Below are positions 43,560 to 55,579 of a DNA stretch of 64,000 nt, in pieces (the stretch's first letter is position 1; every line of letters begins with the position of its first letter). Where the stretch lies: contig NC_085141.1 in NCBI RefSeq assembly GCF_024139115.2, positions 127,967,822 to 128,031,821 on the forward strand, read 5' to 3'. The DNA comes from Armigeres subalbatus (lineage: Eukaryota > Arthropoda > Insecta > Diptera > Culicidae). The notes beneath the pieces were generated by a model that ran no database searches, had not been told where the DNA came from, and saw only the letters and a list, made by a program, of their open reading frames with translations. The position numbers and the translations under genes were made by a program.

Positions 43560-45810
43560 TGTTCACCAACAGGTGCGGCTCTAACAGCGTCTGCCTGGGT
43601 ACCTGGTCTGGCGGCTGATTAATGAATTGCTGTATCGCGTCAGCTATACCTAAGGTGGCAGCCCTACCAGCGCGTTTGTAGGTAACGCGACCCCGGTAAA
43701 GTGGCTTACTGAAGACTCTCAAATACCACGAAAAATGGATATAGAAGAAAAAGAGAACGTTATTTTTGGCAACCAACCCGGCAACGAAATAAGAACTATG
43801 ATTGGAAACTCGGTACCTGAAATGTCAGGACCCTAAATGAACCAGGACTAGTGAGCCTTCTGGCTCGTGAACTGCAGAAGGTTGGAGTGAACGTGGCCGC
43901 TATTCAAGAAGTCCGATGGCCTATATCCGGAGAACCTGAACTCCAAGCCGTGGACCCCACGACCAACACTGCATTCAAGTATAACATCTATCACAGCGGC
44001 GGAGGAAAAGCAGAGCATGGAGTTGGTTTCGTAGTGATAGGCAAGCAAGGCCATGTCTGGTGGATGGGCGCCATTTATAGGATGTTATCAATGTTCGGAC
44101 ATTTAGAGTTTTTTTTGTGTCTTTATTAGTGAGACTTTCAGCCCTAGGCTGGCTCGTCTCGCGCATTCAGAGGTCCGAACATTGACTCTGATCACTACCT
44201 CACTGTCAATAAAATTTGATCACGATTGTCAACTGTATCAAACGAAAGGTCACAGCGAACGATGCATTACAATATCCAGCGATTGTCGGTGGAAGGAGTA
44301 TCGGCTGAGTACCGCCAGAAGCTCGACGAACGGATGAGTGCAATCAACGTTAGCGACAACCAAGACCAAGACGGGTTGGTTCGATGTGGAGTCTCAGAGA
44401 GTGACGGACGAGAAGAACATTGCGAGAAGTCGGTTGTTGGTGTCAGGTACCCGTTCGAATAGAGATCGGTACAAGAAAATAAAGGCAGCCGAAAAACGAA
44501 CCCACCGCAGGAAGAAGAAAGAGTACGAAGAACAAGTTATTAGTGAGGAACAGAAAAGAATGGAGCAGAATGATATGCGGAGGTTTTTTGAGACTGTCAA
44601 TGGCGTGGGAAGAAAAACAGCGCCATCTCCCGTCATGTGCAACGACCAAGAAGGGAATTTGCTGACAGATAAAAACGAGCAGCTTTATGAAGTTCTGCAC
44701 CACATTATTGTGAAAATATGGGAAGACGAGGAATTGCCTGCTAGCTATTTGGACGGCCTCATTTGCCCTCTATTTAAGAAAGGGCACAGACTGGAGCGCG
44801 CCAATTACCGAGGAATAACCCTCCTTAATTCGGCGTATAGAATTATGTCCCGTATTCTGTTCAACAGATTGAGACGGCTTGAAGAGTCCTTCGTCGACGA
44901 ATACCAAGCAGGCTTTCGCGAGGGCCGATCAACGATGGATCAAATGTTTACCCTTAGACAAATCCTTGACAAATTCCGGGAGTACAACTTGCAGACACAT
45001 CCTCTGTTTATTGATTTGAAAGCGGCGTACGATTCAGTGAAACGGAATGAATTATGGCAAATTATGCTAGAACATGGTTTTCGGCGAAGAACTGATACGG
45101 CTGATTCGTATAACGATGGACAAATCGAAATCAAGTGTGGTTCATTAGAGGTGGTGGTAGTGAAATGATGCTGGATGGTGAAAAATTTGAAGTTGTGGAA
45201 GAATTTGTGTATCTTGGAACATTAGTGACGTGCGATAATGAAATTACCCGCGAGGTGAAAAGGCGTATTGCAGCTGCAAATAGGGCTTATTACGGACTTC
45301 GTAACCAGCTTAAGTCCCGTAGTCTGCAAACGAAAACAAAACTCGCGCTGTATACTACTCTGATTCTTCCGGTGGCTTTATACGGCCATGAAACATGGAC
45401 GTTAAAGGAGGCTGATCGGAGAGCTTTTGGAGTGTTTGAGCGTAAGGTGTTGTGGACAATACTCGGCGGTAAACAGGAGAACGGTATCTGGCGGCGTCGC
45501 ATGAACCACGAATTGTACCAGGTGTATAAAGGGCTGGATATCATTAAGCTTATACAACACGGCAGACTACGGTGGGCTGGTCACGTTGTTCGTATGTCGG
45601 AAGATCGTCAAGCGAAGACAATATTCAGTAGAGAACCCTGAAGAGGCCGCAGGCTTCGTGGAAGGCTGCGTACACGATAACTTTTTGCAGTTGAAGAGGA
45701 CCTGAGGGCGCTAAATGCTCATGGCGACTGGAAGCAATTGGCCCAGGATCGAGTCCAGTGGAGAAGGGTACTCCTTTCGGCGTAGGTTCATCGAAAAGCT
45801 GTAGCCCATC
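43560..45810 (+). pseudogene. RTE-like non-LTR retrotransposon, internally deleted
   Basis: A 5' untranslated part leads into the AP-type endonuclease from about 43815 (LNEPGLVSLLARELQ, AAIQEVRW), whose early tryptophan codon has become TGA. The endonuclease is shortened and carries a 55-bp insertion within the codons for RTFRG. RT begins near 44700 (LICPLFKKGHRLERANYRGI, DEYQAGFREGRSTMDQ, FIDLKAAYDSV). After a frame slip near 45077 a deletion near 45150 removes the catalytic FADD block. The C-terminal part continues from 45168 (YLGTLVTCDNEITREV, LPVALYGHETWTL, HGRLRWAGHVVRM) and ends near 45786. It cannot encode an active enzyme. Confidence 0.85.
44109..44163 (-). mobile_element. 55-bp poly(A)-tailed retroposon tail inside the RTE endonuclease
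   Basis: On the minus strand: GACGAGCCAGCCTAGGGCTG, AAAGTCTCACTAATAAAGAC and an A-run. The flanks are CATTTAGAG and CATTCAGAG, a 9-bp duplication with one change. Removing insert and one flank rejoins NVRTFRGPNIDSD of the endonuclease. It shares its 3' end with 15466-15535. Confidence 0.8.
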
Positions 45811-45819
45811 AAGTATCAA

Positions 45820-46785
45820 GTGAGTACTAACAGATTTCCAAAGATATTTCTAAATAAATTTCCGAAGAAACTCTTGAAGAAATGTTCAAAGGCATTCCTA
45901 AAGAAACATCGGAAGCACTAAAAGAATTTCCGCAGGCATTCCTAAAAAAATTAACGTTGGTATTCCTGAAGGAACTTAAGAAGGATTTTTCAAAAGAATT
46001 TCTGAAGAAATTCCCAAAAGAATTCGTAAAAAAATCCGAATGTCTCATGAATTTCTTTGTAAATTGCTTTAAGATTTCCTTCAGAAATATGAATTAGGAA
46101 CTCCTTCATTTGTTTTTAAAGAATCAAAAATTATTGAAGGATACTTTCAATCAAATGCTTCCAGCAATTCCTCAGAAAATCCCTTCCGAAACTCTAGTAA
46201 AAAATTCTGGGAATTACTTTGAAATTTCACTTATGAATCTCTTAAGAATTTTTTTAGAAATCCTTCGGAAATTATTTAAAAGAGCTCCTTTGAAAATTTC
46301 ATCTGGAAATTCCTTCGATATTTCCGTTAGAAACCCATCCGAAAACTCTTTTAGGATTTCCTAATTCATTTTTCAATTAATTTCCGGAAAAAAGTTTTAA
46401 AAAAATACATCTTCCAGCAGAATTTTCATATCGATTTACTTAAAGGAAAAAGAAGTTCCGAAAGAATTTCTGGATGAATTTATTAAGGCTTTTCCAGATG
46501 ATTTTGACAAAACAATAAAGGCTATATTCTAAATTATTTTTCAAGGGAATTCTTGAAGTGGAAAGATTTTCTAAAGAATTTTTAGAAGAAATTCCAGAAG
46601 AAAATTCAGAATTAATTATCGAAAAAATTTCCAAAGTCTGAAAGATTTTCGGATAGATTTTGCAAAGGTATTGCTGAAGGTATTTCCGAAGGAATTCTTA
46701 CCGGAAATATTGATTTGAATTTCTAAAGAACAATTCTTTCGAAAATAACTCCAAGAAATTCTTCGGAAGTTTTTCAAATACTATA
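45820..46785. repeat. Degenerate GAAATTTCC / AAGAATTTC array
   Basis: Nearly 1 kb of TTTCCGAAGAAATTC-like words, more A/T-rich than the 26-kb array but built in the same manner. Frames such as FKGIPKETSEALKEFPQAFL are by-products. It begins just after the RTE-like element's end. Confidence 0.6.
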
Positions 46786-47088
46786 AACTCGCCTTATGAC
46801 AAGTGAAGACGTTCGACTAAAAGCTCAAAATAATCTTATCAAATATGATTAAATTTCAGTGAAATGTTCGATTTGGTGGGCCACGTGCTCTATCGTGCCT
46901 CAGCTTAACTCCGACAGTGGTCTAGACTGCCAATAGTGACTATCGAATCCGACCGAATTTGTTTTAAGTTGACATTTCGCTTGTCATAAGACGAGTGAGT
47001 ATTATCCCACACAATTCCACCACTTGATGGTGGTCAAGTGGGTGAATTAAATTTGATAATACTAACTCGTCTTACGACAAGGAAAGCA
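46786..47088. repeat. Cluster of inverted ACTCGTCTTATGACAAG motifs
   Basis: ACTCGCCTTATGACAAG (46788), its inverse CTTGTCATAAGACGAGT (about 46980) and ACTCGTCTTACGACAAG (about 47066) form two overlapping inverted pairs. Between the second and third copies AGTATTATCCCACACAATTC pairs with GAATTAAATTTGATAATACT. Probably one or two short foldback elements. A further TTGTCTTATGACAAG occurs at 49217. Confidence 0.55.
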
Positions 47089-49645
47089 ATTTCACTAAGT
47101 AGCGCAAAATTATTTTCTTCATCTGTTTATTTGCCATAAACACTCCTATGCACTAAACTGTCCACGTAGTATGTGGACAGTCCCAACATTTAATTGGCCA
47201 ATCAATTCAGATCATGTCTACCGTAATTCTGAAAAATCAAGTTTCGTTCGCTTATTTTCAAACAATAATAGCTAGAATTATTTCAAAGTTGAAGCCTGGC
47301 CAATAACCCCGGATTAACTGTGGCTCTTGCTTCCAGCCGTGAAAGAACGCACGTATCGTATGTTTGGTAATGAATAATCCTGCTATTTTAGCTGTAATGA
47401 GGCAATGTTCTCGCAATAAATTGACCAATGACATCTTCAACAACTCCCGTGGCGCTAGAACGATTTAACAAGACTTCATAAATATCAACTAGACACAAGC
47501 GGTTTCTGTGGGTATAATTGCGTAATAATTCAAAAGAACCTGTTTACTATCAGGTTTGTATCATCAGTACGATATCCTCATGCCTTCGGGTAACGAATTC
47601 AAGAAGCGTGCTGCAGTACAACCCAAGTGCATGGCCATTGATCAAATAAATTCCAGATGATCATGACATCTCTCCCAGTTTGCCGCTATAACAAGCTGAG
47701 ACGATTATTTCTCTGGATGTTCCTAATAAACCTCATCCAACAGTCTCTGCGCACATTAATCCAATTAACGGAGGTCAAGGGACTCTGTCATCGCTCTGCA
47801 GCATGTTCACTGTGGAATGCCGAATGTGAATATGCCATTCAAGATATTTGTTGCCGAAAAAAACTAATTCCCACCTAACGAATCCGATGTGGGTAGTACT
47901 AATCCACGATACAAATCTACAAGCGCTGAAAGTTTAAGACGCTTTTATGACGACCTTAAGATTTGGCATTTTGTAAAACAAATTGTTATACTCAGCTGCC
48001 GTGCTTACGCGTTGGTCGTTTTTGTTACCACGTCTTTACACCTTGAACGTTTTGAGGAATCAAGAAATTGCAAAAAAAAAAATACTTCGGAGACGCAAAT
48101 AGCAAGTCAGTCACATGCAGACGTGCGTTTATGTGCAGATGGGTCTGATTTGCGATCCATGTGGACTGCCATGCATTCGTACATCCTGTTCGATGTAATC
48201 AATCCGCAATTATTCATCCGGAATTTGCAATGAACAATTTTTCAAATCTGCGCCAACAGGAGGCTCTCGTGTGGGATTGTGCACATCGCATATGCATAAA
48301 TGCAGCAAGGTACCAGCTCCTAGGTAAAACAGATGTCGCAACCGAGGTAGATTGTTCGTTGACAGTGACCTTCGTCTGATGGACGCTATGCCGCCACGCC
48401 GCTGACGACGGAGAGATAAGGCAAGACTGGTGGTGAACACCCATTTTTCTCGTTGCGTTTCTTTGGCGGGCTTTTAATGGCCCCATCTTTTCGGTCATCT
48501 CGGACGATGGGATAGCCCGAGAAGAGCGAAGGGAAAAAAACTGATAGTGAGATTATTGCAATGCGTGAAAATGTACCGACGAGGCTCTTGCATTCAAACC
48601 TTTAAAACTAAAGCAGTTAATTAGAGAGCTAAGCCTAGGCTTGTGGTCATCGGTCGTTTAAACTGTCGTTAAAGTGCTCGACGTTTTTGTGGATTTTAGG
48701 GCCGATTAACGCAGCTAGCCTTACTAGGTGAGGTAGATATGATATTGTTGAAAGGTGTTGAATCAGTTGTGAATGCTCGGACTTGCCTTTAAAATCACTA
48801 TTCTAAGTATGTTGTTGTTTATATTAGCAAATTAACACAGTAAAACCTTTATAAGGCATATTGTCATTAAATTGACACCAACTTCTTATATTTACATCTT
48901 TATTTTAATATTGGCTCAATCTGAAACTCGGCATTTTTTATAAGCGCTTTTCCAGAATGATGATCTTATTGTACCTTGTTAGTGTCTACTCTGAAATATA
49001 GGTTAGCAATTCCAGCGTTAAAATTTCTGTGAAGTTTTATTTAGTCGAGTTTCTTATTTCAACCTCATAGCTTTGGCCGAATGCTTCCACATGTTTTGAA
49101 TAGGATTCTGCCATAGGAAATACGTTGTGCATGAACGCACCTGCATGTTGTTGAATTTTGAATTCATTGCAAAACACTAGTTGATGGGTATCGGTGGTCT
49201 ACTAACTTTATGATATCTTGTCTTATGACAAGCTTACTTTTATGTTATTTTTACAAATGGTCACAGTGTTGGTAAAATCACTCATAAATCTCAATCATCG
49301 AGCCCTCTCGTGCATGCAAACTTGTTTGCGATTTTAAAGGAATGCATCACGCTTGAGTTTTTCTTACCAAAGTGCATCGTTTCACTCATTTGCCCAAAAA
49401 ATATTTTAGTTTATTGCTTACACATGCAAGAGTGTCTATTATGTTATGCAACGCACGTCAATTCACCTTTTTTAACGAAGGAGAACGAAAGAAAACTTAT
49501 GATGATTCAAAAGGATGATTCAACTCATCGATGAGTCTTAAGGTGCTGAGTTGAATGCGTTTCAACTAACGATTAATTTGACTCGTTCACGAGTTTTGAG
49601 ATTTTGAGTTTTTACCAACACTACAAATGGTTTAGTTAAGCTTGA
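47089..49645. other. Unique DNA, no gene recognised
   Basis: Frames near 47657-48233 and 48161-48498 are short and lack motifs. No repeat pairs were found. Confidence 0.35.
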
Positions 49646-49649
49646 TTGA

Positions 49650-49870
49650 CTGATGTACAATTCGTAGTTGCGAAAATCCACATTGCACAGGTCACCAATT
49701 GAATAGCCTTCTTGGGATTAGAAAATTATTCTCATCGTACATGTTTTGGATTTCATTACTAAAGACTAATAAAGTTGCCGCCCACATCCTCACAGTGAAC
49801 TTAGGATTAAGAGAGAACAATTAGTTCAATACTCATCGCTACAGGAGATCGATGAATCCTCACCACCACA
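49650..49870. repeat. Dispersed repeat, relative of 24788-25015
   Basis: It begins TGTACAATTCGTAGTTGC and ends GCTACAGGAGATCGATGAA, with AATAAAGTTGCCGCCCACAT in the middle. It is colinear with, but diverged from, the copy at 24.8 kb. Length and AATAAA suggest LTR origin. No flanking duplication established. Confidence 0.4.
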
Positions 49871-49876
49871 AAACAG

Positions 49877-50140
49877 AACTCGAAACACGTTCAATCGCAA
49901 ACTAATTGATTAACTTTTCGACCACACGAAACAGGACTTAACACTGGGATTCGCGTCTGATACGAAACACGTCCAATCACTCACTATCTGATTTTTTTTT
50001 TCGACCGCAGAGGTTCCGCGTCCGATACGAAACACGATCAATCGCGACCTATTTGATTTATTTTCCAACCGCACAAAAGCAGCTAAGCACCCGAATCCGC
50101 ATTCGATACGAAACACGTTCAATCACACACTCTACCAAAA
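49877..50140. repeat. ~80-bp tandem repeat, about four copies
   Basis: Units open CGATACGAAACACGTTCAAT, then ACTATTTGATT and TTTCGACCGCAC; the CGAAACACG core recurs near 49880, 49965, 50028 and 50108. The minus-strand frame through it (VFRIGRGTSAVEKKNQIVSD) is repeat translation. Confidence 0.75.
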
Positions 50141-51090
50141 ATCGATTATATGGTCGGGGCTCTGCTAAGTCGTACCAAGCGCCATTTAAAAAAACTCAAA
50201 GGTTCAGCCCAATCGGGTTGTACGCAAAGGTGACGTTGAACTACGTAGCTGTATGTAATCTACAGGTTTTCGACTATTCTGTGCGATGAGACCAAAGCAA
50301 GCGTTTTTCAAGCCCAACTTGAATCTGTTTTCGATGCGATGTATATAATTTTTGGACCAACATTTGAAAATGAAGATAAAATTTTTTTTTTTTTAAATCG
50401 AGGATGAACAACAACACTCTCACATATCCAAATTACCAATTGATAAAAACTCGCTAGAGAGTAAGAATCGTTCGATAATTGTATCTCGATTCGAAGCATT
50501 GGTAACAATGACAAACATCCGATTGAACTTCATTGTTGACATTAAATTGGTATTAATTAGGTTTATATTATTTTAAATGATAATCGATTACACAATTTGA
50601 AAAGCACAAGCCTGGCTGATAGTGTACAGCTGCAACCATCACCGACGCAAACTGCTACAGAGACTTATCACCCATCGCTAAGTCAGTCTAAGCCCCTGGT
50701 GGCTCATTACAGAAAAACCTATTGCGAAAGCTGGGCTGTCAACGGCGTTATTGATAATAATAATTATTCCTTCACGTGAATTGCGTCGGACTTAGCGTTT
50801 AGTCCGGCAGACACCTACGAATCAGCAAAAACGAGCCAAAGAAAGTGTACCAGAACACATTCACTGCAGCAGCGAAGAAGATTCCGAGCCCCACTACTGC
50901 ATCAACAACGTAAGCAAGAAGCTATCGTAAAATGCCCACAAGCTTTCCAAGGAAAACGCACGTTTAAGTTACCATAAACGAACTGCACTAGTTAAAAGCC
51001 CTGCATTGGCGGACATAAAAAACTTTCAATGAATAACTAAAGAAATGATGATAAATTACTAAGTTGAAAAGCAGGCCAAGTTCTAGTTGG
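50141..51090. other. Unique DNA, no gene recognised
   Basis: 50600-50960 is locally richer in GC and C/A words, but I found no open domain. Confidence 0.35.
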
Positions 51091-51439
51091 AATGTACAGG
51101 GTGTTCAATAAGTTCGAATACAAATGTTTGATCATTGTGTTTGTAAGCCCAATGTATATATTCTGTATTAGTATTGGTGTCAGCGTTAGCGGTATATATA
51201 CGCTACCGAATGTGTGTGGTGTTGACATTCTGTCTCTTTTTGTTTGTTTATTACGCGCATTGAATATGGATTGGGGCATCGTAAATAGTCGTTTTTGAAA
51301 GTCGAAATCATGGCGGCGTACTACAAAACTGTGGTTTTGAGGATGAATAATGCCCCCAGTGGCCCGGTGATAAGACGGAGATCAGCCCTACGTGTTCCAA
51401 TAGGACGATAACCTTTTATACACGAAAAATGCGATTTAA

Positions 51440-51752
51440 GCCTTATATGGGGACAATTTCATCGACTTTTTGGACAAAACTTTGCGACCTCCCAGCTTCC
51501 CGGATTTGAACCCTCTTAACTTTCTTGTTTGGTCCTTTGTTATGTTAAAGCTGTACGAATACGAGGTCAGTAACTTGGACCAGTTCAAGACGTAATTCTC
51601 AAAATCTGGAACGAAATGCCCATGCAGACCGTGCGTGCCGCTTGCGATGGGTTTTAGAAACGTTTGAAGCTCGTGAAGAAGTACAAAATAGAGGCCATTC
51701 CAAAAGAAATGTTACAAACGTTCCTTATAAACAATACTTTCAATGAAATGTA
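51440..51752 (+). pseudogene. Transposase C-terminal remnant (Tc1/mariner superfamily)
   Basis: It reads DNFIDFLDKTLRPPSFPDLN, with PDLNPLNFLVW matching the conserved SPDLNP-D block before the third catalytic residue. Then come KIWNEMPMQTVRAACDGF, a stop and KRLKLVKKYK. At least two stops and one frame change occur. The catalytic first and second aspartates are not identifiable. Confidence 0.75.
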
Positions 51753-51795
51753 ATCGGGAAAAGAAATAATTTAATAACAATTTTTAAACATTTTT

Positions 51796-52178
51796 GCCTT
51801 TCTCGTACAACAAAGTTGTACCAGAAAGGCTTTCATTTCACTCCCAAAACGTACTTTTTATAGAAGCCTCTGAGACCCATAGTATTATATACCAATCGAC
51901 TCAGCTCGACGAACTGAGCACATGTCTGTCTGTCCGTGTGTATGTGTGTGTGTATGTGTGTGCACAAAAGCTATAAAAAACATTAGCCAACTTTTCTTAT
52001 AGTAAACCTCAACCGATTTTCTCGCAACAAGTTTCATTCGACAGGGGACAAAGCCTTGTTGATCACTATTGAATTTTAGAACGATCGGTCATTGCGTTTA
52101 AAAGTTATGAAGAAAATGGTACATCGGACCATTTAAAACTCATATAAGGTTGGTGTCTTAACTAAATGCGAGAAAGGC
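51796..52178. mobile_element. GCCTTTCTCG-bounded repeat inside the mariner element
   Basis: GCCTTTCTCGTACAACAAAG at the left and GCGAGAAAGGC at the right form a short inverted pair. A (TGTGTGTATG)n stretch near 51936-51963 and the hairpin ACCACCAACGCTAGGTGG just beyond the right edge recur in mosquito repeats as I recall. It interrupts the mariner element 3' of the transposase. Exact ends and duplication not resolved. Confidence 0.55.
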
Positions 52179-52364
52179 ACCACCAACGCTAGGTGGATTA
52201 ATCTGGGTTTTTGAAAGTGTATTCGAACTTATTGAACACCCTGTAGTGCTATGGAAGAGGAAGCTTGCGATGCACTTACGAGATTGACTGATTCACCGAA
52301 ACCAATTGCTAAACTGTTAGCAACTTTTTAATAGTAAATATTATCCTACATAGATATTGTAACA

Positions 52365-52540
52365 CACTAGAGTCGGTTTTTACGCGGAAGATATGGACCG
52401 CGTAAATTAAAACAACGTAAAAGACCGCGTAAATCCCAAAGTATATCTGAAGGAATTCGGAAATCCAGAAACTCGCGTGTATAAAAAATCGCATAAAAAC
52501 GGTTCCTGTAAAAATAACCGCGTAACAAACGACTTCAGTG
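52365..52540. mobile_element. Short inverted-repeat element, CACTAGAGTCGGTTTTTACG end
   Basis: The left end CACTAGAGTCGGTTTTTACG and inverted right end CACTGAAGTCGTTTGTTACG match at 14 of 20 positions. ACGCGG/CCGCGTAA words recur inside. TA follows on the right only, so the left border is uncertain. Confidence 0.5.
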
Positions 52541-53039
52541 TACATCGGGTATGAAGCGTTGACTCTTCCTTGATCGAATGGTCCAAGAAAATTGAAAATC
52601 CATCGAGAAACGGCTGAGATATTAACGTTCAAAGTCTATCATATTTTCGTGACGATTTTTATTTTTTTGCAATCGTAAAGTGTACCCCAATATAGAAAAG
52701 ACAGACGTAGTTCTACGTCAAAATTCCCTTTTTTTCATCTATGTTTTCGTGTAGCAGATCCAATTGAACATAATGATCATAATGATCATGACTCCATAAC
52801 TATCCTAATGTACGCAAGAACTGAGATATCATATGAATCAATTTACATGTTCCTTCTACGAACAAAACTTATCAATTGGGTTTGTTCAAGCTTCTCGAAA
52901 ATTCGTTAAATTTTGAAACACCTGGACATAGTTTTTGTTAAATATCAAATTTGAGAAATTCAGCCAAACTAAGATAACGCTTCAAGGAAAATTAAAAGTT
53001 CCCATAAATAATTTGAAGCTTCTCTTGCCCATATAGAAA

Positions 53040-54740
53040 TTGAGGTTATTTAGCACTTCTATAAGTCAGCGTACGACATGTCAAACTTCATGGTGTTGAA
53101 AAAAAAAACAATTGAGACTATCCTGATTGTTTTTGGACAAGTCCGGGACTGTTCCGGAAACTTGGTCCTCCTGTTAATTAGAGATAAACCATAGCTTGCG
53201 ACATATCAACCATCATGATTTGGCAATACAAGATCAATGGCCAATAAAATGATCAGTTTTTAATCAACTATAAAGCCTCGCTTCATAATTTTGCTAAATA
53301 AGATCAATGGAGGTCGTTTTGAGAGGATTTTGTACAAGTTGAATGATGCCTCCACCTCCGGTGAAAATTTCTGTGAAATTTTGTTTGGTTGAGTTTCTTA
53401 TATGGATTACATAGCTTTGGCAAAATGCTTTCGCCAAACTCCGCTTGCTGCATTTCGAACTTCATGATTTTGCAAAACAAGATCAGTGGAGCTCCTATTG
53501 AGAGCTTCTGGACAAGTTGGATAAGTTCCGGAATGGCCCCGGGGAAAATGTCCAGTTTTGAGCAGATTTAAAGCCTTGCATAAGACACCTTAAAATTCAT
53601 TATTTTGCGAAAAAGATCAATGAATATAAAGCCTCGCTTGCGACATCTTAAACTTGATGATTTTGCAAATTTAGGGGGATTTAGAATAAATTGGGCATGC
53701 TCCGAAATCTTCCGCATGATGCCTCCGGTGAAAATGTTCATTTTTTATCAGATCAAAAGCCCCGCTTGCGACAATTCAAACTTCATGATTTTGCAAAACG
53801 ATATCAATGGAGCTCATTTTGAGGGTTTCTGAACAAGTTGAACATGTTCCCCCTGGAATGGTGCCCCCGCCGCGGTAATGGCAATTTTTGATCGTCGCTT
53901 GCGACATCTCAAACTTCATTATTTTGCAAAACAAGATCATTTAAGCTATCATGAAGTTTGACATGTACTCATCATTTTAGGGCATCATTTTAGAATATTC
54001 CGGAACAACTTGTACAGAAGCTCTCAAAATTAGCTCTATTGATTTTTTTTTCGAAAAATCATAAAGTTTTAGATTTTTTAAGTGAGGTTTTATAACTTAT
54101 CAAAAATGGGTTATTTCCCCAGGGGGCATCATTCTGAAAGATTCCGGAACACGTCCAAAATTCCCCATGTTGTAAGCGAGGCTTTATAACCAGGGGGAGA
54201 AGGCGGAGCACTGAATCCCTACCCCAACATGTGCGACATCTGGATTTGGTTCTAAACTGTAAACAACAGTGTTAATTCTCTACCACCTTTTTGTTATGGC
54301 GAGGCAATTTTTATGCACACTTTTGTTTTCGATATTTTAACAAAATTAAACACTCAATCATGCAGCATTATAACGATGTGGTATGCTTGAGATACCTGCT
54401 TGATTATAGGGACTCGAAAAAGAATTTATTTGCAGTAACTAACCGAATATAAAAATGTTCGCATTAACGATTGCGCCCGAATACCGGTTTTAAGCTTCGA
54501 TGCAGAGTTACACGAGCTTTGTTCGGCAGTGACAGGCGTATGAGGCCCTTGTTTATAACTGATCAAAACTGGCCATTTTTCCCGAGAGCACCAGTCCGGA
54601 AAATTCCAGAACATATCTTACTTGTCGAGAAACTTTCAAAATGAGCTCCATTGATCTTGTTTTGCAAAATCGTGAAGTTTGAGATGTCGCAAACTAGGGT
54701 TTATCACTAATAGAAAATGGCCATTTTAACCGGAGGACTA
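53040..54740. repeat. Degenerate ~160-bp satellite, reversing orientation near 53.96 kb
   Basis: The plus-orientation phrase AACTTCATGATTTTGCAAAA, then GATCAATGGAGCTC, GACAAGTTGGA, CCGGAATG and AAAGCCTCGCTTGCGACAT recurs at least five times before 53950. After that the complementary phrases (GAGGCTTTATAAC, CGAGAAACTTTCAAAATGAG) run to about 54720, partly interrupted at 54200-54540. No gene. Confidence 0.7.
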
Positions 54741-55035
54741 GTTTCAGAATTAGCCACAAAATTAATATATTTTAATCACAAAAGAAAGTAAACCCAATAG
54801 CTTAGCTTAGTTTTGCCTGACTAAACATATCTTTGGCTGCTACGCCTTGATTGACAGTGAAATTGCCCCTTCCTATGATTAATAATGGTAACGGTCACTC
54901 CCACGTTCATGTTTATCTCTACGTTTTTAACAAAAAACACTAGAAGGTATATTAGTTAGTTAGTAGGCATTGTGAAATCTAGATTCAAGTGTTGCGACCG
55001 TGTCAGTTTTTTCTTCATAATGATTTAAGGACAAG
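54741..55035. other. Unique DNA, nothing recognised
   Basis: No gene or repeat boundary found. Confidence 0.3.
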
Positions 55036-55069
55036 CCTTCCGGAATCCAAAACCAAATGCACTTGCGAG

Positions 55070-55332
55070 CAGAGATGTTTGAGTTTTCGTAATGTCACTT
55101 CAATCTGTCAAAATAATAAACGCGAGAGGCACGCGGTTGCGTGCACAGCAAATACACCGGCATGTAATACACGCCGTATTTCGTGTGCACCATTTTGTCA
55201 GATTGAAATGACATTTCGAAAACTCAATGTCCATCTCCATCTCTTAGTTGCACCTAATGGATTTTATTTTATTGTTGAAAATTGTGAAAAATAAAAGAGC
55301 AGAATTTTTACCAACTGTGTAGGACATCTCTG
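55070..55332. mobile_element. 263-bp hAT-like short element, CAGAGATGT ends
   Basis: Inverted ends CAGAGATGT, with an inner inverted pair (TGAGTTTTCGTAATGTCACT against TGACATTTCGAAAACTCA). Flanks CTTGCGAG and CTTGCGGG form an 8-bp duplication with one change. CAGRGATG is a common hAT terminus. It lies in the left half of the second family-B copy. Confidence 0.75.
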
Positions 55333-55447
55333 CTTGCGGGCATGCGCACTGCGCTATTCAAAACGGAAGCCACGCACAACTGTCATTTTATTGTAGATCC
55401 AGTTGAAAACCGAACTGAACTCTCGCGACAATCGCATTTTCTCCCAT

Positions 55448-55545
55448 TTCCGAATGTCGCAACTGCATCGCGAGTAGTGCGCATCTATGCCATAGCCGTG
55501 CGCCATCATGCGCACCACTCGCGATGCAGTTGCGACATTCGACAT
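55448..55545. repeat. Hairpin, ~33-bp arms
   Basis: CGAATGTCGCAACTGCATCG and its complement enclose about 30 bp. This stretch has no counterpart in the uninterrupted family-B copy, so it belongs to a further insertion (roughly 55399-55550) or to a subfamily-specific centre. Confidence 0.6.
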
Positions 55546-55579
55546 ATTAATGTAGCTTCGCTACGTCGCAGCATGTGTG

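Larger units (their letters stand above)
51097..52243 (+). mobile_element. Tc1/mariner-type transposon, dead
   Basis: Perfect inverted ends CAGGGTGTTCAATAAGTTCG flanked by TA enclose 1147 bp. A decayed transposase runs on the plus strand between about 51290 and 51752, and a later repeat unit is inserted from about 51790. Full-length relatives code for an enzyme of about 340 residues; here only the C-terminal third is readable. Confidence 0.88.
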
